Of a stretch of DNA of 64,000 bases, positions 1 through 7,579 are shown piece after piece. The position numbers were made by a program, and so were the translations under genes. The notes under the pieces are model-generated. The model was not told where the DNA came from, ran no database searches, and saw nothing but the letters and a program-made list of their open reading frames with translations. The first letter of the stretch is position 1; each line of letters starts with the position of its first letter. Source of the stretch: Xanthobacteraceae bacterium (GTDB taxonomy: Bacteria > Pseudomonadota > Alphaproteobacteria > Rhizobiales > Xanthobacteraceae); assembly GCA_019635585.1 (NCBI GenBank), contig JAHBZE010000001.1, positions 62,001 to 126,000 of the forward strand, written 5' to 3'.

Positions 1-869
1 GGGTTGGTACGCGAACTGGTCACCCTGCCCCTGTCGGGCGCCCCTAACCTCGCCAGCAGATGGGCGCGGAACAGATCAGCAAATACCTTCTTGAAGGTCT
101 TACTGAAGTCGTTTCGCGCGTCTTCGGTTGCACGGTCGAAGCTATCAGGAAAGCTGAAATCATCTAGTGCTCGAAACAACTGCTCTCCAGAGTCACGCCA
201 GTATTGCGCGTCATGCAAGGTTTGGCAGATTGCTTCCATGATGTGCGCTCTCACATAGCCCGCGTTTCCATCTGCCGTCTGTGTGATGCATTGGAGTGAG
301 GTAATCAGGGTTATCTCACCATACTGATGGAGACAGTGTCCCAACGCAGCAACTGCCTGGGTGTGCCCTTTCTTTACTTTCGTGCCCATTCCCAAGGAAG
401 CCCGACGGATAACGACGACCTCGGCCGCGTCACAAATGCGCTTGATACGAAGGGCGTCATGGTCTTCCGCCGCCAGCTTCGCATAAAATATCTGCGTAGG
501 CGTTGTATAGGTGACGTTGCCATTTATAGCCGCGTAAGCCGCCGCCTGCTCAGCTTGATCAGCGCGCACAATTTGGCAGGGAACCTTGTCGATGCCGCAG
601 AGTATCGCCGCTGTAGTCCGATGCTGACCATCGACAATCGCAAACAACCCGCCTTCCACTGGAGAAACAATCACAGGCGCAAACTTTGACCAACAGAACG
701 CCTGTGCAATTCGGCGTATGTTGGCTCGCCCCTTCTTGCCCACCTCCCTTTGATAACACGGATCGACTACAAATTTTGCTGGATCCAGCCAATCAAGCAT
801 GGGAGCCGGGCCTGCCTTGAGTTCGGTCGTTGGTTTATCCAGATCACCAGGATTAAGTTTGCTGAACAT
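1..869 (-). CDS. Orphan ParB-like nuclease-domain protein (partial, 3' end beyond window)
   Basis: An open frame of at least 289 codons runs off the left edge without a stop. The start ATG is preceded by AGGAGG at five bases. Around residues 75-85 is VDGQHRTTAA, the conserved DG-x-HR core of the ParB/Srx N-terminal fold, which binds nucleotides or acts as a nuclease. The order of elements (substrate loop, DGQHR, then a long helical C-terminal part) resembles stand-alone ParB-like proteins of phages and integrative elements rather than chromosomal ParB: no ParA gene and no helix-turn-helix are visible. Base composition is lower in GC than in the core genes to the right. A role in DNA modification or element maintenance is inference. 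Confidence 0.75.
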   Translation of the reverse strand, partial: MFSKLNPGDLDKPTTELKAGPAPMLDWLDPAKFVVDPCYQREVGKKGRANIRRIAQAFCWSKFAPVIVSPVEGGLFAIVDGQHRTTAAILCGIDKVPCQIVRADQAEQAAAYAAINGNVTYTTPTQIFYAKLAAEDHDALRIKRICDAAEVVVIRRASLGMGTKVKKGHTQAVAALGHCLHQYGEITLITSLQCITQTADGNAGYVRAHIMEAICQTLHDAQYWRDSGEQLFRALDDFSFPDSFDRATEDARNDFSKTFKKVFADLFRAHLLARLGAPDRGRVTSSRTN

Positions 870-992
870 TGCCACCTCCTGCGATGAGTGACCGTTGGCC
901 ATCGGTCTTCGGAAGTGGAGTCCAAAACGCAATCTATCCCCGCTCTTCAACGGTGCGGCGCAGAAACAGGATGAGTAAAAACTGGCACATAA

Positions 993-1361
993 TCACAGCG
1001 TTGACCGTCGCCGGCGCGATGGCTGATCCCAAATCGGATCGAGCTCACGAAAAGCGGGTTCCTTCTCAGGACGACTCCAATGCGCCCAAGCGCGTCCCTT
1101 GCCGTGGTCTTTCGGGTCGAAGTTCACGCCTTCCATAAGGGCTTTGAATTCTTGAGATGCCGGAATCGTTGCGAAACAAAACACCGTCCAGAACTCGCCG
1201 CCCCAATAGACGGACTTGTGTCGCGCACAAGCTTCAAGGCGCTCCGCCGCGCCATGGCAGGCATCCCACCGCTCACTTACTCGCTCACTAGGCACTGCAA
1301 TCTGATACGGCCACCGCAGGTCTATTTGCGTCCTGCTTAACTCGCCTTTTCGTCTGCTCAC
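993..1361 (-). CDS. Hypothetical protein, 122 aa
   Basis: GTG start with AGGG upstream. The product is soluble, rich in Trp and charged residues, with no signal peptide or membrane segment. A segment near residues 45-65 (SVYWGGEFWTVFCFATI) looks like a small alpha/beta core, and the tail is very basic (PSRRRRSTL). I do not recognise a family. It lies on the same strand as the ParB-like gene, 123 bases upstream of it, so the two may share a transcript of the accessory element. That the frame is real rests on a plausible protein composition and the lack of any competing gene. Confidence 0.55.
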   Translation of the reverse strand: MSRRKGELSRTQIDLRWPYQIAVPSERVSERWDACHGAAERLEACARHKSVYWGGEFWTVFCFATIPASQEFKALMEGVNFDPKDHGKGRAWAHWSRPEKEPAFRELDPIWDQPSRRRRSTL

Positions 1362-1478
1362 TCTGCATCCCTAGCTTCCCCGCTCTGGTGATGCCTGCCA
1401 CGTGCAAACTGGAACGCCTTGCTGGTCTGTGCAAAAGTTCCTTGTGGAAGTCCGCTTTTGAAAGCGAGGGGACGCTAG

Positions 1479-1763
1479 ATGTTGATGCTGAGGATGCTCG
1501 CTTGGCCAGTTTTACTGGCCTTGACGCTTGCAGCCACGACCGATTTCTCATCCGCCGACGACAGAACCTTCGGTGGTTATGAGTGCACGGATGATTGTTC
1601 TGGCCACAAAGCCGGATACGAATGGGCGGAACGAAAAGGAATAAAGTCGAGTTCAGACTGCCCTCTTGGAAATTCGAATTCATTCTATGAAGGCTGCTTA
1701 GCCTACACTGAAGACCCCTATCGGGGATCGGACGCAGACGACGACGGAGAGGACATCGACTAG
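1479..1763 (+). CDS. Small secreted cysteine-containing protein
   Basis: AGGGGA lies eight bases before the ATG. Residues 1-27 form a clear signal peptide (MLMLRMLAWPVLLALTLA, cleavage near SSA-DD). The mature part has four cysteines (ECTDDCSGHKAGYEWAE, then CP and GC), compatible with two disulfides in the periplasm. The tail is strongly acidic (DADDDGEDID). Proteins with the HKAGYxWAE motif are common single genes in rhizobial genomes, but their function is not known to me. It is flanked by genes in the opposite direction and is probably monocistronic. Confidence 0.75.
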   Translation: MLMLRMLAWPVLLALTLAATTDFSSADDRTFGGYECTDDCSGHKAGYEWAERKGIKSSSDCPLGNSNSFYEGCLAYTEDPYRGSDADDDGEDID

Positions 1764-1781
1764 TTTGGGCGTGTGTTAGGG

Positions 1782-2117
1782 TCAATTTTTACATGGCCAA
1801 GTTGATGCCAATATTTCTTCGGCCAGACGAGCAAACTCTAGATGATGAAATTGAGGCACCTTTTCTAGTCTCGCAATCACAATTCGAGTAATCTGACCTC
1901 CAGTGACGCCCTTTGGTGGACAGATTTTCTTAGAAGCCGAAAAGACTCCAGTCAGAATTCCCACGCACATTCCTTGTTCGTATACTCCAACCAGGCCTCC
2001 ATTGGCTTCGTTATTTATGAACCGCTTGCAAGCACTCAGCATAGTGTTCGCAGTTTGAGCTTCAGCGGAAGACACAAACGCGGAAAGGGCCGCTAGAAAC
2101 AACATTAGCCGAAACAT
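1782..2117 (-). CDS. Rap1a/Tai family secreted protein
   Basis: The start chosen is the internal ATG giving MFRLMLFLAALSAF, a proper signal peptide; the longer frame upstream has no signal-like N-terminus. The mature protein carries the Rap1a/Tai pattern: a first Cys, CVGILTGV, then CPPKGVTGGQ, a helical stretch with conserved His, and a final PC. Rap1a and Tai proteins are periplasmic immunity proteins for Ssp/Tae amidase effectors of type VI secretion, but the fold is also widespread in orphan genes. No effector gene is adjacent, so immunity is not shown here. Confidence 0.7.
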   Translation of the reverse strand: MFRLMLFLAALSAFVSSAEAQTANTMLSACKRFINNEANGGLVGVYEQGMCVGILTGVFSASKKICPPKGVTGGQITRIVIARLEKVPQFHHLEFARLAEEILASTWPCKN

Positions 2118-2208
2118 TATTGACCCAATAAAAGTTGCTGGCTGCAAAATGTAGCCGGATCTAGAATATTGGCTAGCGTACACAAAATCGATGGGTCGAG
2201 GAATGCTT

Positions 2209-2496
2209 ATGTGGTGGCCTCCCTACCGCAGGCGTGCGCTCGCTGAAGCGGACGAATACCTAGAGTCGTTCGGGGAGCGAGCCTACGAAGCGTGCCGAAC
2301 TGACGGCCGCAACGCGGAACTAGCTGGTAATCATAAGCGGGCTCGATTTCTTGGCGCCGTGCGGTGGATCCTCGCCAAGAAGTTTAGGCGTGACAGGAAA
2401 CTAGATACCGCAACCAGTTTCGTTGAGCGACAAGAACCTTACGATCATGGTCCGGGCTATGTCGCCCGTCGGCCCAAAGACTCAACATTGCACTGA
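2209..2496 (+). CDS. Small conserved hypothetical protein (95 aa)
   Basis: Three in-frame ATGs lie near the 5' end. The one giving MWWPPYRRRALAEADE is chosen because AGGA sits six bases before it. The product is short, basic and soluble, with a helical N-terminal half (ALAEADEYLESFGERAYEACRTD) and a second helix with RARFLGAVRWILAKKF. I recall similar small proteins in rhizobia beginning M-W-x-P/F-x-RRRALAEAD, but no function is known. It ends two bases before the SRAP gene, so the two are probably co-transcribed and translationally coupled. Confidence 0.65.
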   Translation: MWWPPYRRRALAEADEYLESFGERAYEACRTDGRNAELAGNHKRARFLGAVRWILAKKFRRDRKLDTATSFVERQEPYDHGPGYVARRPKDSTLH

Positions 2497-2498
2497 GC

Positions 2499-3182
2499 AT
2501 GTGCGGTCGTTTCACCAGAGAGTGGACTTGGGAACAGGTTCACGCGTTCTCCCAGCCGCTGGTGCTTGAACACCTGGGTCAGAGCAACCTAGAACCCAAC
2601 TACAACGTCTGCCCGACGAACATCATCGACACACTTGTCATGGGCGCCCATGGAAAGGTCCGCATTGTACCAATGCGGTGGGGACTCATACCCGCTTGGT
2701 GGAAGAAGACACTGAAGGAATTCAAGCTGGCGACCTTTAACGCTCGCTCCGAAACAGTCACCGAAAAGGCTACCTTTCGTTCTGCCTTCAGGCGCCACCG
2801 CTGCATAATCCCGGCTTCTGGCTACTATGAGTGGGAAGACACGCCTTCAGGGAAGCAGCCCCACTACTACACGCGCCGCAACGGTCAACTTCTGGGGTTT
2901 GCCGGCATCTGGGACGAGTGGACCGATCCTGAGACGGGCGAGATCATCAAGTCTTGTGCAATGCTCATAACTGAGCCTAGCAAGTTTGCCGCTCGTTACC
3001 ACGACCGCATGCCGGTAATATTGGAGCCATCGCAATTTGAGGATTGGTTGACGGCCAAGTCAGGCATCGAGGTACTTCAGCCCGCAGCCGAAGAAGTCCT
3101 CCAAGAGCACGCTGTTTCACGGCGCGTAAACTCCAGCCGCGCGGACAGAAATGACCACGCGCTGATCGAGAAAATCGCCTAG
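2499..3182 (+). CDS. SRAP-domain protein (YedK/HMCES family)
   Basis: Starts MCGRFT; after Met removal Cys2 is the catalytic residue of the SRAP family, which forms a thiazolidine crosslink with abasic sites in single-stranded DNA and protects them during replication. Other family positions are present: NYNVCPT near residue 35, MRWGLIPAWW, NARSET, the CIIPASGYYEWE segment with the active-site Glu, and ARYHDRMPVIL with the conserved His. At 227 residues it has family length. It follows the small gene upstream by two bases. SRAP genes are often carried on mobile elements and prophages, in keeping with the accessory setting. Confidence 0.93.
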   Translation: MCGRFTREWTWEQVHAFSQPLVLEHLGQSNLEPNYNVCPTNIIDTLVMGAHGKVRIVPMRWGLIPAWWKKTLKEFKLATFNARSETVTEKATFRSAFRRHRCIIPASGYYEWEDTPSGKQPHYYTRRNGQLLGFAGIWDEWTDPETGEIIKSCAMLITEPSKFAARYHDRMPVILEPSQFEDWLTAKSGIEVLQPAAEEVLQEHAVSRRVNSSRADRNDHALIEKIA

Positions 3183-3187
3183 CTGCG

Positions 3188-3346
3188 TTATTTTCCCTTG
3201 GAGAGCCCTACTTCTATCAGGGCTCGCGCGGAATCCGAGAAATTCATAGGCGGCTTCTGTTTCTTCCCCCACCGCTCGATTCTCTCGATCATCTCGCTTG
3301 TGAAACGAATGAGCTTCTTTTCGTCAAAGATTTCAGTGCGCCCCAT
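3188..3346 (-). CDS. Ribbon-helix-helix-like small DNA-binding protein (52 aa)
   Basis: A 52-residue frame starting MGRTEIFDEKK. The pattern is that of a CopG/Arc-type ribbon-helix-helix protein: a short strand (KLIRFT), helix A (SEMIERIERWGKKQ), a turn, then NFSDSARALIEVGLSK as helix B. The small size, basic charge and position directly beside tandem palindromes (see the operator entries) fit a self-regulating repressor. It could also be the antitoxin of a lost toxin-antitoxin pair, since the next gene on its strand is not a recognisable toxin. It lies antisense to and just downstream of the SRAP gene. Confidence 0.6.
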   Translation of the reverse strand: MGRTEIFDEKKLIRFTSEMIERIERWGKKQKPPMNFSDSARALIEVGLSKGK

Positions 3347-3358
3347 AGGCCTATTCCG

Positions 3359-3374
3359 TAACGTATATACGTTA
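3359..3374. promoter_or_regulatory. Perfect 16-bp palindrome, candidate repressor operator 1
   Basis: TAACGTATATACGTTA reads the same on both strands. It lies 12 bases upstream of the start of the ribbon-helix-helix gene and contains the repeat unit TATATACGTTATTG, which continues rightwards. AT-rich palindromes of this size are typical for dimeric ribbon-helix-helix or lambda-type repressors. Confidence 0.55.
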
Positions 3375-3395
3375 TTGCCAAGCTGCTGAATATCA

Positions 3396-3409
3396 TATAT
3401 ACGTTATTG
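3396..3409. promoter_or_regulatory. Second operator copy (direct repeat, 32 bp apart)
   Basis: TATATACGTTATTG is repeated exactly from 3364-3377; the two copies start 32 bases apart, about three helical turns, so bound dimers would lie on the same face of the DNA. It sits between the divergent ribbon-helix-helix gene and the Tat-signal gene and may control both. Confidence 0.5.
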
Positions 3410-3491
3410 TAGCGTCGAGTTCAAGCAATTCGGCCTTCGCCAGTGATGCAACACCGACGAAGGCCTAACCCCGGCCACAATGGAGCGCATC

Positions 3492-4241
3492 ATGGCAAAG
3501 GCTAAGGCTGATTCTATCACGCGGCGGAGGGCTCTCAAAACCTTAGGAGCGACCGCGATGTTGACCGCCACTGGAACAGCGAGGGCCAAGGCCCTCACAC
3601 AATCAACAATTCAAGACCCCATTCTAGAAGCTATTGAGCGGCACCGGCTGGCTTGGTTAGAGAGCGCGCGAGCGCAATTCGCGGCTGACCAAGCAGACGA
3701 AAATCGTGACAGCTCCGATCCCGAGCCGATCCGGCTGGTGACTTGGCGCCAGTATCAAATCGGCGGGCAGGAAATTGAAAGCACTCGCGAGCGACTTCTG
3801 AAACGGAAGGCTGCGGCCCCGCGCGTGATCGAGAAGGAATACCGCGCGGCTAAAGCTGAATACGAAAACCGTGTCGCTCTCTACGAGGCCTGGGAAGAGC
3901 GCACCGGAATGGGCGCATTCCATCGAAAACGCGAGATGGCGTATGAAGCTGAGGTAGAGGCCGCCGTCGCGCTGACGAATGTTACTCCTACAACGTTAGA
4001 AGGCGTGACTGCACTTCTCGGTTACGTTGATAGCTTCAATCGCGGTGAGCTTCGAATTTCGGAAAGCTGGTACAGCAATTCGGAATTGTGGCCAGACGAC
4101 CTTATGGAGGATGACGCTAAGAACGGCCGTGGCAACACGCTTGAGATGCCGTTCGCTTGGTGGATCGCTCGCAACGCCTACAACGCACTTTCCGCGCTCT
4201 TACCAGCGCCAACAAAAGGCCGCACTCTGCTCCATGCCTGA
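3492..4241 (+). CDS. Tat-signal hypothetical protein, 249 aa
   Basis: The second ATG is chosen (MAKAKADSITRRR) because GGAG lies six bases before it. Residues 8-35 read SITRRRALKTLGATAML, a twin-arginine motif followed by a short hydrophobic stretch, so export by Tat or membrane anchoring is likely; the hydrophobic core is weak, so the motif might be non-functional. The rest is highly charged, with a helical central part (residues 60-160, many E/K/R/A) that could form a coiled coil, and a C-terminal Trp-rich segment. I do not recognise a domain. The divergent ribbon-helix-helix gene and operators lie directly upstream. Confidence 0.6.
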   Translation: MAKAKADSITRRRALKTLGATAMLTATGTARAKALTQSTIQDPILEAIERHRLAWLESARAQFAADQADENRDSSDPEPIRLVTWRQYQIGGQEIESTRERLLKRKAAAPRVIEKEYRAAKAEYENRVALYEAWEERTGMGAFHRKREMAYEAEVEAAVALTNVTPTTLEGVTALLGYVDSFNRGELRISESWYSNSELWPDDLMEDDAKNGRGNTLEMPFAWWIARNAYNALSALLPAPTKGRTLLHA

Positions 4242-4287
4242 ACCCGGGATGGGTGATCGATTTCGGTCACCCAACTCGCCCCTCGAC

Positions 4288-4926
4288 TTACGCAGGTCCT
4301 GGCGCTGGGTGAACAGCGTTGAAGCGGCTGCGCTGTGCTGCCCAGTCTCTCGTTTCCGGACACATCCATCCGATTGCTTCGAGGATCTCATCGTGAAGCT
4401 GAATTAGCGGGTCTTGGAAAATGGGCTCGTGGTGCATCACGCGATTTCGAAACCGACGGAGCGCATTGAAACGCCCATGAACGATACTCCGTGGCTTACC
4501 ACCACCACCACGGAAGACTTGATGCAGGCATTGGCGCCAGAGAGTCTGGTCGTAGCGTGGCCCCAATAACCCCACCCAGAATGCAAACTTCATCTCGGCT
4601 ACCAGCGGAGACAGTTGGACGGGTTGGGGGTTGCCTAGGTCTCGGATGGCATCGTTGATCATGGACTGAGAGATGGCGGCGAAGTCCGGCACACCGTTAA
4701 CGTGCCAGTCCGCGCCGTACCTGCCGGCGAGTCCTACGCAAACGTGGTTCCGGAGGGTGACCTCAAGGCACTGGAGTGGGCTATAGAAAGCCTCGGCCAG
4801 CCGCATATTTTCCTCGTACAGGTCGAGGGCCTGATCGAGGTTATTCGCCGTCAGGGCCAGGTACTTAGCCAGTCGATCCCGGCTAAGGCTGTGCTCCAGA
4901 GCCAAGGTTAAGCCCGGGGGTCTCAA
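4288..4926 (-). CDS. Abi-like HEPN-domain protein
   Basis: The N-terminal helical region (EENMRLAEAFYSPLQCLEVTLRNHV) and the C-terminal segment match Abi_2/Abi-like proteins. RFRNRVMHHEPIF contains RNxxxH, the R-x4-6-H motif that forms the RNase site of HEPN proteins. AEMKFAFWVGLLGPRYD is another family block. Such proteins act in abortive infection or as toxin RNases. The start is uncertain: the longest frame begins with TTG and no convincing ribosome site is visible, and the first ATG lies about 40 codons inside. It is the last gene before the noncoding edge next to tRNA-Lys, a usual place for defence cargo. No partner antitoxin is recognised. Confidence 0.75.
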   Translation of the reverse strand: MRPPGLTLALEHSLSRDRLAKYLALTANNLDQALDLYEENMRLAEAFYSPLQCLEVTLRNHVCVGLAGRYGADWHVNGVPDFAAISQSMINDAIRDLGNPQPVQLSPLVAEMKFAFWVGLLGPRYDQTLWRQCLHQVFRGGGGKPRSIVHGRFNALRRFRNRVMHHEPIFQDPLIQLHDEILEAIGWMCPETRDWAAQRSRFNAVHPAPGPA

Positions 4927-5203
4927 AGATTTAACTTGCCGTTTAGTGGCGGGGCCCTATGTTCGCCGATGTACACCCCGGGTCGGCCTCTGCCTTCTGG
5001 CATGCTCCCGGGGTCAGTCTTTTTAAGCACCCTATATCCCTGCCCCTGATGGTACCGACCTCCCGGTATGGGTCGAGCCGTCCTGCTGTTATCGCGCTGT
5101 TACCAGCGGGCGGTTCATTCTGTCAGGTAGCGCCTCGAGTCTGCAAATACAGGCGATCAACAGGCCCCGTTGCCCCTGACTGACAGGGCATAAAATACGA
5201 TTC

Positions 5204-5224
5204 CTTAGCCAGATCAATAACTTA
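5204..5224. repeat. 21-bp repeat, copy 1
   Basis: Contains ATCAATAACTTA and shares 19 of 21 positions with copy 2. Like the other copies it lies between the last accessory gene and the tRNA-Lys 3' end. A binding site for an integrase or excisionase is inferred. Confidence 0.55.
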
Positions 5225-5366
5225 AGCTTTCAAATGGGGTTGGCAGGCCATTCAGAACAATGGATTATCAATCCGGGATAGACCCCCGATACCTAACCTG
5301 CTGGCATGATTACGATATTCGGATTTTTGGTGCACTTTTCGACGACGATCCGCTCTTTGCTTCCGG

Positions 5367-5387
5367 CTTAGCAAAATCAATAACTTA
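5367..5387. repeat. 21-bp repeat, copy 2
   Basis: Begins CTTAGCAAA and contains the same ATCAATAACTTA core as copy 1, starting 163 bases further on. The similarity continues past the repeat: GAACAATGGA occurs shortly after both copies. Confidence 0.55.
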
Positions 5388-5554
5388 GCTATTGAGAACA
5401 ATGGAGATTCTGGCGGGAAGTCAGCTTCGAGATTCGCAATGATTTCAACAGCTTGAGTAGGTCCAAACACACCAATTCTGTGCCCCTGGTGTGCCCCCGA
5501 ATGGCACGCTAAAGCGTCGGCCTAAGCCCGAGGCGTTGCAGCCCTAGTACAATA

Positions 5555-5575
5555 CTCAGCAATATCAATGCCTTA
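5555..5575. repeat. 21-bp repeat, copy 3 (diverged)
   Basis: CTCAGCAATATCAATG then CCTTA; it matches copy 2 at 17 of 21 positions and starts 188 bases after it. It ends 13 bases from the tRNA-Lys CCA end, where an integrase core site would be expected. Confidence 0.45.
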
Positions 5576-5588
5576 ATGGATATAATAT

Positions 5589-5663
5589 TGGTGAGCCCGG
5601 ATGGGATCGAACCATCGACACCCTGATTAAAAGTCAGGTGCTCTACCACTGAGCTACGGGCCC
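5589..5663 (-). tRNA. tRNA-Lys (TTT anticodon)
   Basis: On the minus strand the acceptor arm GGGCCCG pairs with CGGGCTC (one G-U), the D-arm reads GTAGCTCAGTGGTAGAGC, the anticodon arm is CTGACTTTTAATCAG with anticodon TTT, and the T-arm has GGTTCGATCCC. The discriminator A is followed by an encoded CCA. The accessory genes lie directly behind its 3' end, the classical insertion side for tRNA-targeting elements; the haem locus lies on its 5' side. Confidence 0.97.
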
Positions 5664-5720
5664 GCCGGGCGGGACTGGTACGGACCGAGGCCACGCCCGT
5701 CAAGGCGCGGAAATGCCGTT

Positions 5721-6491
5721 TCAACGAATGATGGTTTGCGGCAGCAGAAACGGCCCCTCGGGCACCCCACATACCTTGGCCTCGACGTCATAAAGCGCGC
5801 GGATCAGCGTGTCCGTGACGATGTCCGCAGGCGCGCCGGCGGCGATCACGCGGCCGCTTTTCAGGGCGACCAGTTCGTCGGCGACCATCACCGCCAGATT
5901 GAGATCGTGCAGCACGGCGAGCACGCCGCCGCCAGCCTTCGCGTGGTCGCGCGCGATTCGAAGCGTGGCCAGTTGGTGCGGAAGATCGAGACTCGCGGTC
6001 GGCTCGTCGAGCAAGAGATAACCTTTGCCGCCGTTGGCCCAGAGCTGCGCCAGCACGCGGGCAAGCTGCACGCGCTGACGCTCGCCGCCGGAAAGCGTGT
6101 CGTAGGTCTGCCCGGCGGCGAACGACATATCGACCGCCGCGAGCGCCCGGCCGACCAGCTGCTGGCCTTCGCTGCGCGAAAAGTATTGCGGCAGCCCCAA
6201 CGCCACGATCTCTTCGGCGAGAAACGGAAAGGCGACGGCGACCGATTGCGGCAGCACCGCGCGGCGCTTTGCGAGCGCGAAGGCGTCCCACTGACGCAGG
6301 GAGACGTTGTCGAGCCTCACCTCGCCTTCGCTCGGGCGGCGCTCGCCCGCAAGCACTTTCAGCAGCGTGGACTTGCCTGCGCCGTTCGGTCCGACAATCG
6401 CAACAACCTTGCCCGGCGCAAGCGCGATCGAGACATCATCGACGATCAGTTTGCCGCCTGCTTTCACCCGGATGTTTCGCGCCGCATACAT
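5721..6491 (-). CDS. hmuV: Haem ABC transporter ATP-binding protein HmuV
   Basis: ATPase of the haem importer, driving haem from periplasmic HmuT through HmuU into the cytoplasm. Visible are Walker A GPNGAGKST (about residues 33-41), signature LSGGERQR (about 135-142), Walker B YLLLDEP with the catalytic Glu, and the H-loop in LAVLHDLNLA. At 256 residues it is the usual length for the FecE/HmuV group. It is the last gene of hmuP-T-U-V; the start ATG lies two bases after the hmuU stop. The neighbours make haem more likely than siderophore or cobalamin as substrate. Confidence 0.93.
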   Translation of the reverse strand: MYAARNIRVKAGGKLIVDDVSIALAPGKVVAIVGPNGAGKSTLLKVLAGERRPSEGEVRLDNVSLRQWDAFALAKRRAVLPQSVAVAFPFLAEEIVALGLPQYFSRSEGQQLVGRALAAVDMSFAAGQTYDTLSGGERQRVQLARVLAQLWANGGKGYLLLDEPTASLDLPHQLATLRIARDHAKAGGGVLAVLHDLNLAVMVADELVALKSGRVIAAGAPADIVTDTLIRALYDVEAKVCGVPEGPFLLPQTIIR

Positions 6492-6493
6492 GG

Positions 6494-7579
6494 TCAGCCG
6501 AAGCTCCGGCGGTTCTGACGCAAGAGCCAGATGAAGAACGGCGCGCCGATGAATGCCGTCACGATGCCGATCGGCAACTCGGCGGGCGACGCAGCAGTAC
6601 GCGCGAAAATATCGGAGGCCGTGAGCAGCGCTGCGCCGAGGAACGCGCTGCCGATAATCAGCGACTTATGCGACGGCCCTGCGGTCAGCCGCAGGAGGTG
6701 CGGCACCACGAGCCCGACGAAACCGATAATGCCGCTAACCGCGACCGCGGCACCCACACCGGCTGCTACGATCACAATGGCGATGCGCTTCATCCGCTCG
6801 ACGTTGACGCCGCTGTGGAATGCCTCCGCTTCGCCGAGCGCCAGCATGTCGAGCCCGCGCGCTAGCCAGAGTGAGCCGCCGATCAGGAGGACCGTGAACG
6901 GCAGCGCGAGGAGCACGCGCGGCCAGGTCGCGGCACCGAGACTGCCGAGTGTCCAGAAGGTGAATTCGCGAAGCTGAAGATCGCTCGCGATAAAGATGAT
7001 GAGCCCCGTCCCTGCGCTCGCGAGCGCGCCGAGCGCGATACCGGCGAATAGAAGGTTCGCAACCGAAGTGCGCCCTTCATAAGTCGCGAGGCGGTAGAGC
7101 AGAAGAATTGCAATAAGACTGCCCGCGAACGCCGCGAACGACAGCGCGTGGCTGAAGAGAAAATACGGCAGGTGGCTCGCGAGCGCGCCGCCAAACACGA
7201 TCCACGCAACTGCGGCGAGCGCGGCACCGGGTGAAACGCCGACCAGTCCCGGATCGGCGAGCGGATTGCGGAAGATTCCCTGCAAGAGCGCGCCCGCGAC
7301 CGCGAGTGCGGCACCGACGATCGCAGCCAACACCGCGCGCGGCAGACGAATATCGAGTACGACCACGGCATCGCGCATGTCGATTCCGGCTGTGGGCCTG
7401 CCGTGAAACATGGCGTCGAACAGGATCGATATGACCTTGCCCGGCGCAATTACGACCGGGCCAATGGCGAGCGATGCAACGAAGGCGATGACGAGGAGCG
7501 CCGCACAGCCAATCAGGATCGGACGCGTTCTACCGGCACGCCGCCAGGAGATGCTGAGCGCGGCGTCGCCCGCGCTCAT
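6494..7579 (-). CDS. hmuU: Haem ABC transporter permease HmuU
   Basis: FecCD-type permease of 361 residues with about ten hydrophobic segments. Family marks include GALLQGIFRNPLADPGLVGVSPGA near residues 90-115 and the LLRLTAGPSHK region near the C-terminus, which contacts the ATPase. It forms the inner-membrane channel as a homodimer with two HmuV. The start overlaps the stop of hmuT by four bases (ATGA), so translation is coupled. Confidence 0.93.
   Translation of the reverse strand: MSAGDAALSISWRRAGRTRPILIGCAALLVIAFVASLAIGPVVIAPGKVISILFDAMFHGRPTAGIDMRDAVVVLDIRLPRAVLAAIVGAALAVAGALLQGIFRNPLADPGLVGVSPGAALAAVAWIVFGGALASHLPYFLFSHALSFAAFAGSLIAILLLYRLATYEGRTSVANLLFAGIALGALASAGTGLIIFIASDLQLREFTFWTLGSLGAATWPRVLLALPFTVLLIGGSLWLARGLDMLALGEAEAFHSGVNVERMKRIAIVIVAAGVGAAVAVSGIIGFVGLVVPHLLRLTAGPSHKSLIIGSAFLGAALLTASDIFARTAASPAELPIGIVTAFIGAPFFIWLLRQNRRSFG

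Larger units (their letters stand above)
4927..5588. other. Noncoding edge of accessory region next to tRNA-Lys
   Basis: About 660 bases with no convincing gene; short open frames here have no start signal and unlikely composition. I found no integrase frame, intact or broken. The right half holds three copies of a 21-base repeat (separate entries) and TGTGCCCC twice at an 11-base interval (5479-5486 and 5490-5497). Composition is mixed, with AT-rich patches unlike the core genome to the right. Confidence 0.5.

Noticed and set aside
1288-1785. 165-residue minus-strand frame over the small secreted gene
   Set aside because: Antisense to a gene with clear signal peptide and ribosome site; composition is Arg/Ser-rich shadow.
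4959-5470. Short open frames between the HEPN gene and tRNA-Lys, considered as integrase remnants
   Set aside because: No tyrosine- or serine-recombinase motif in any frame and no start signal.
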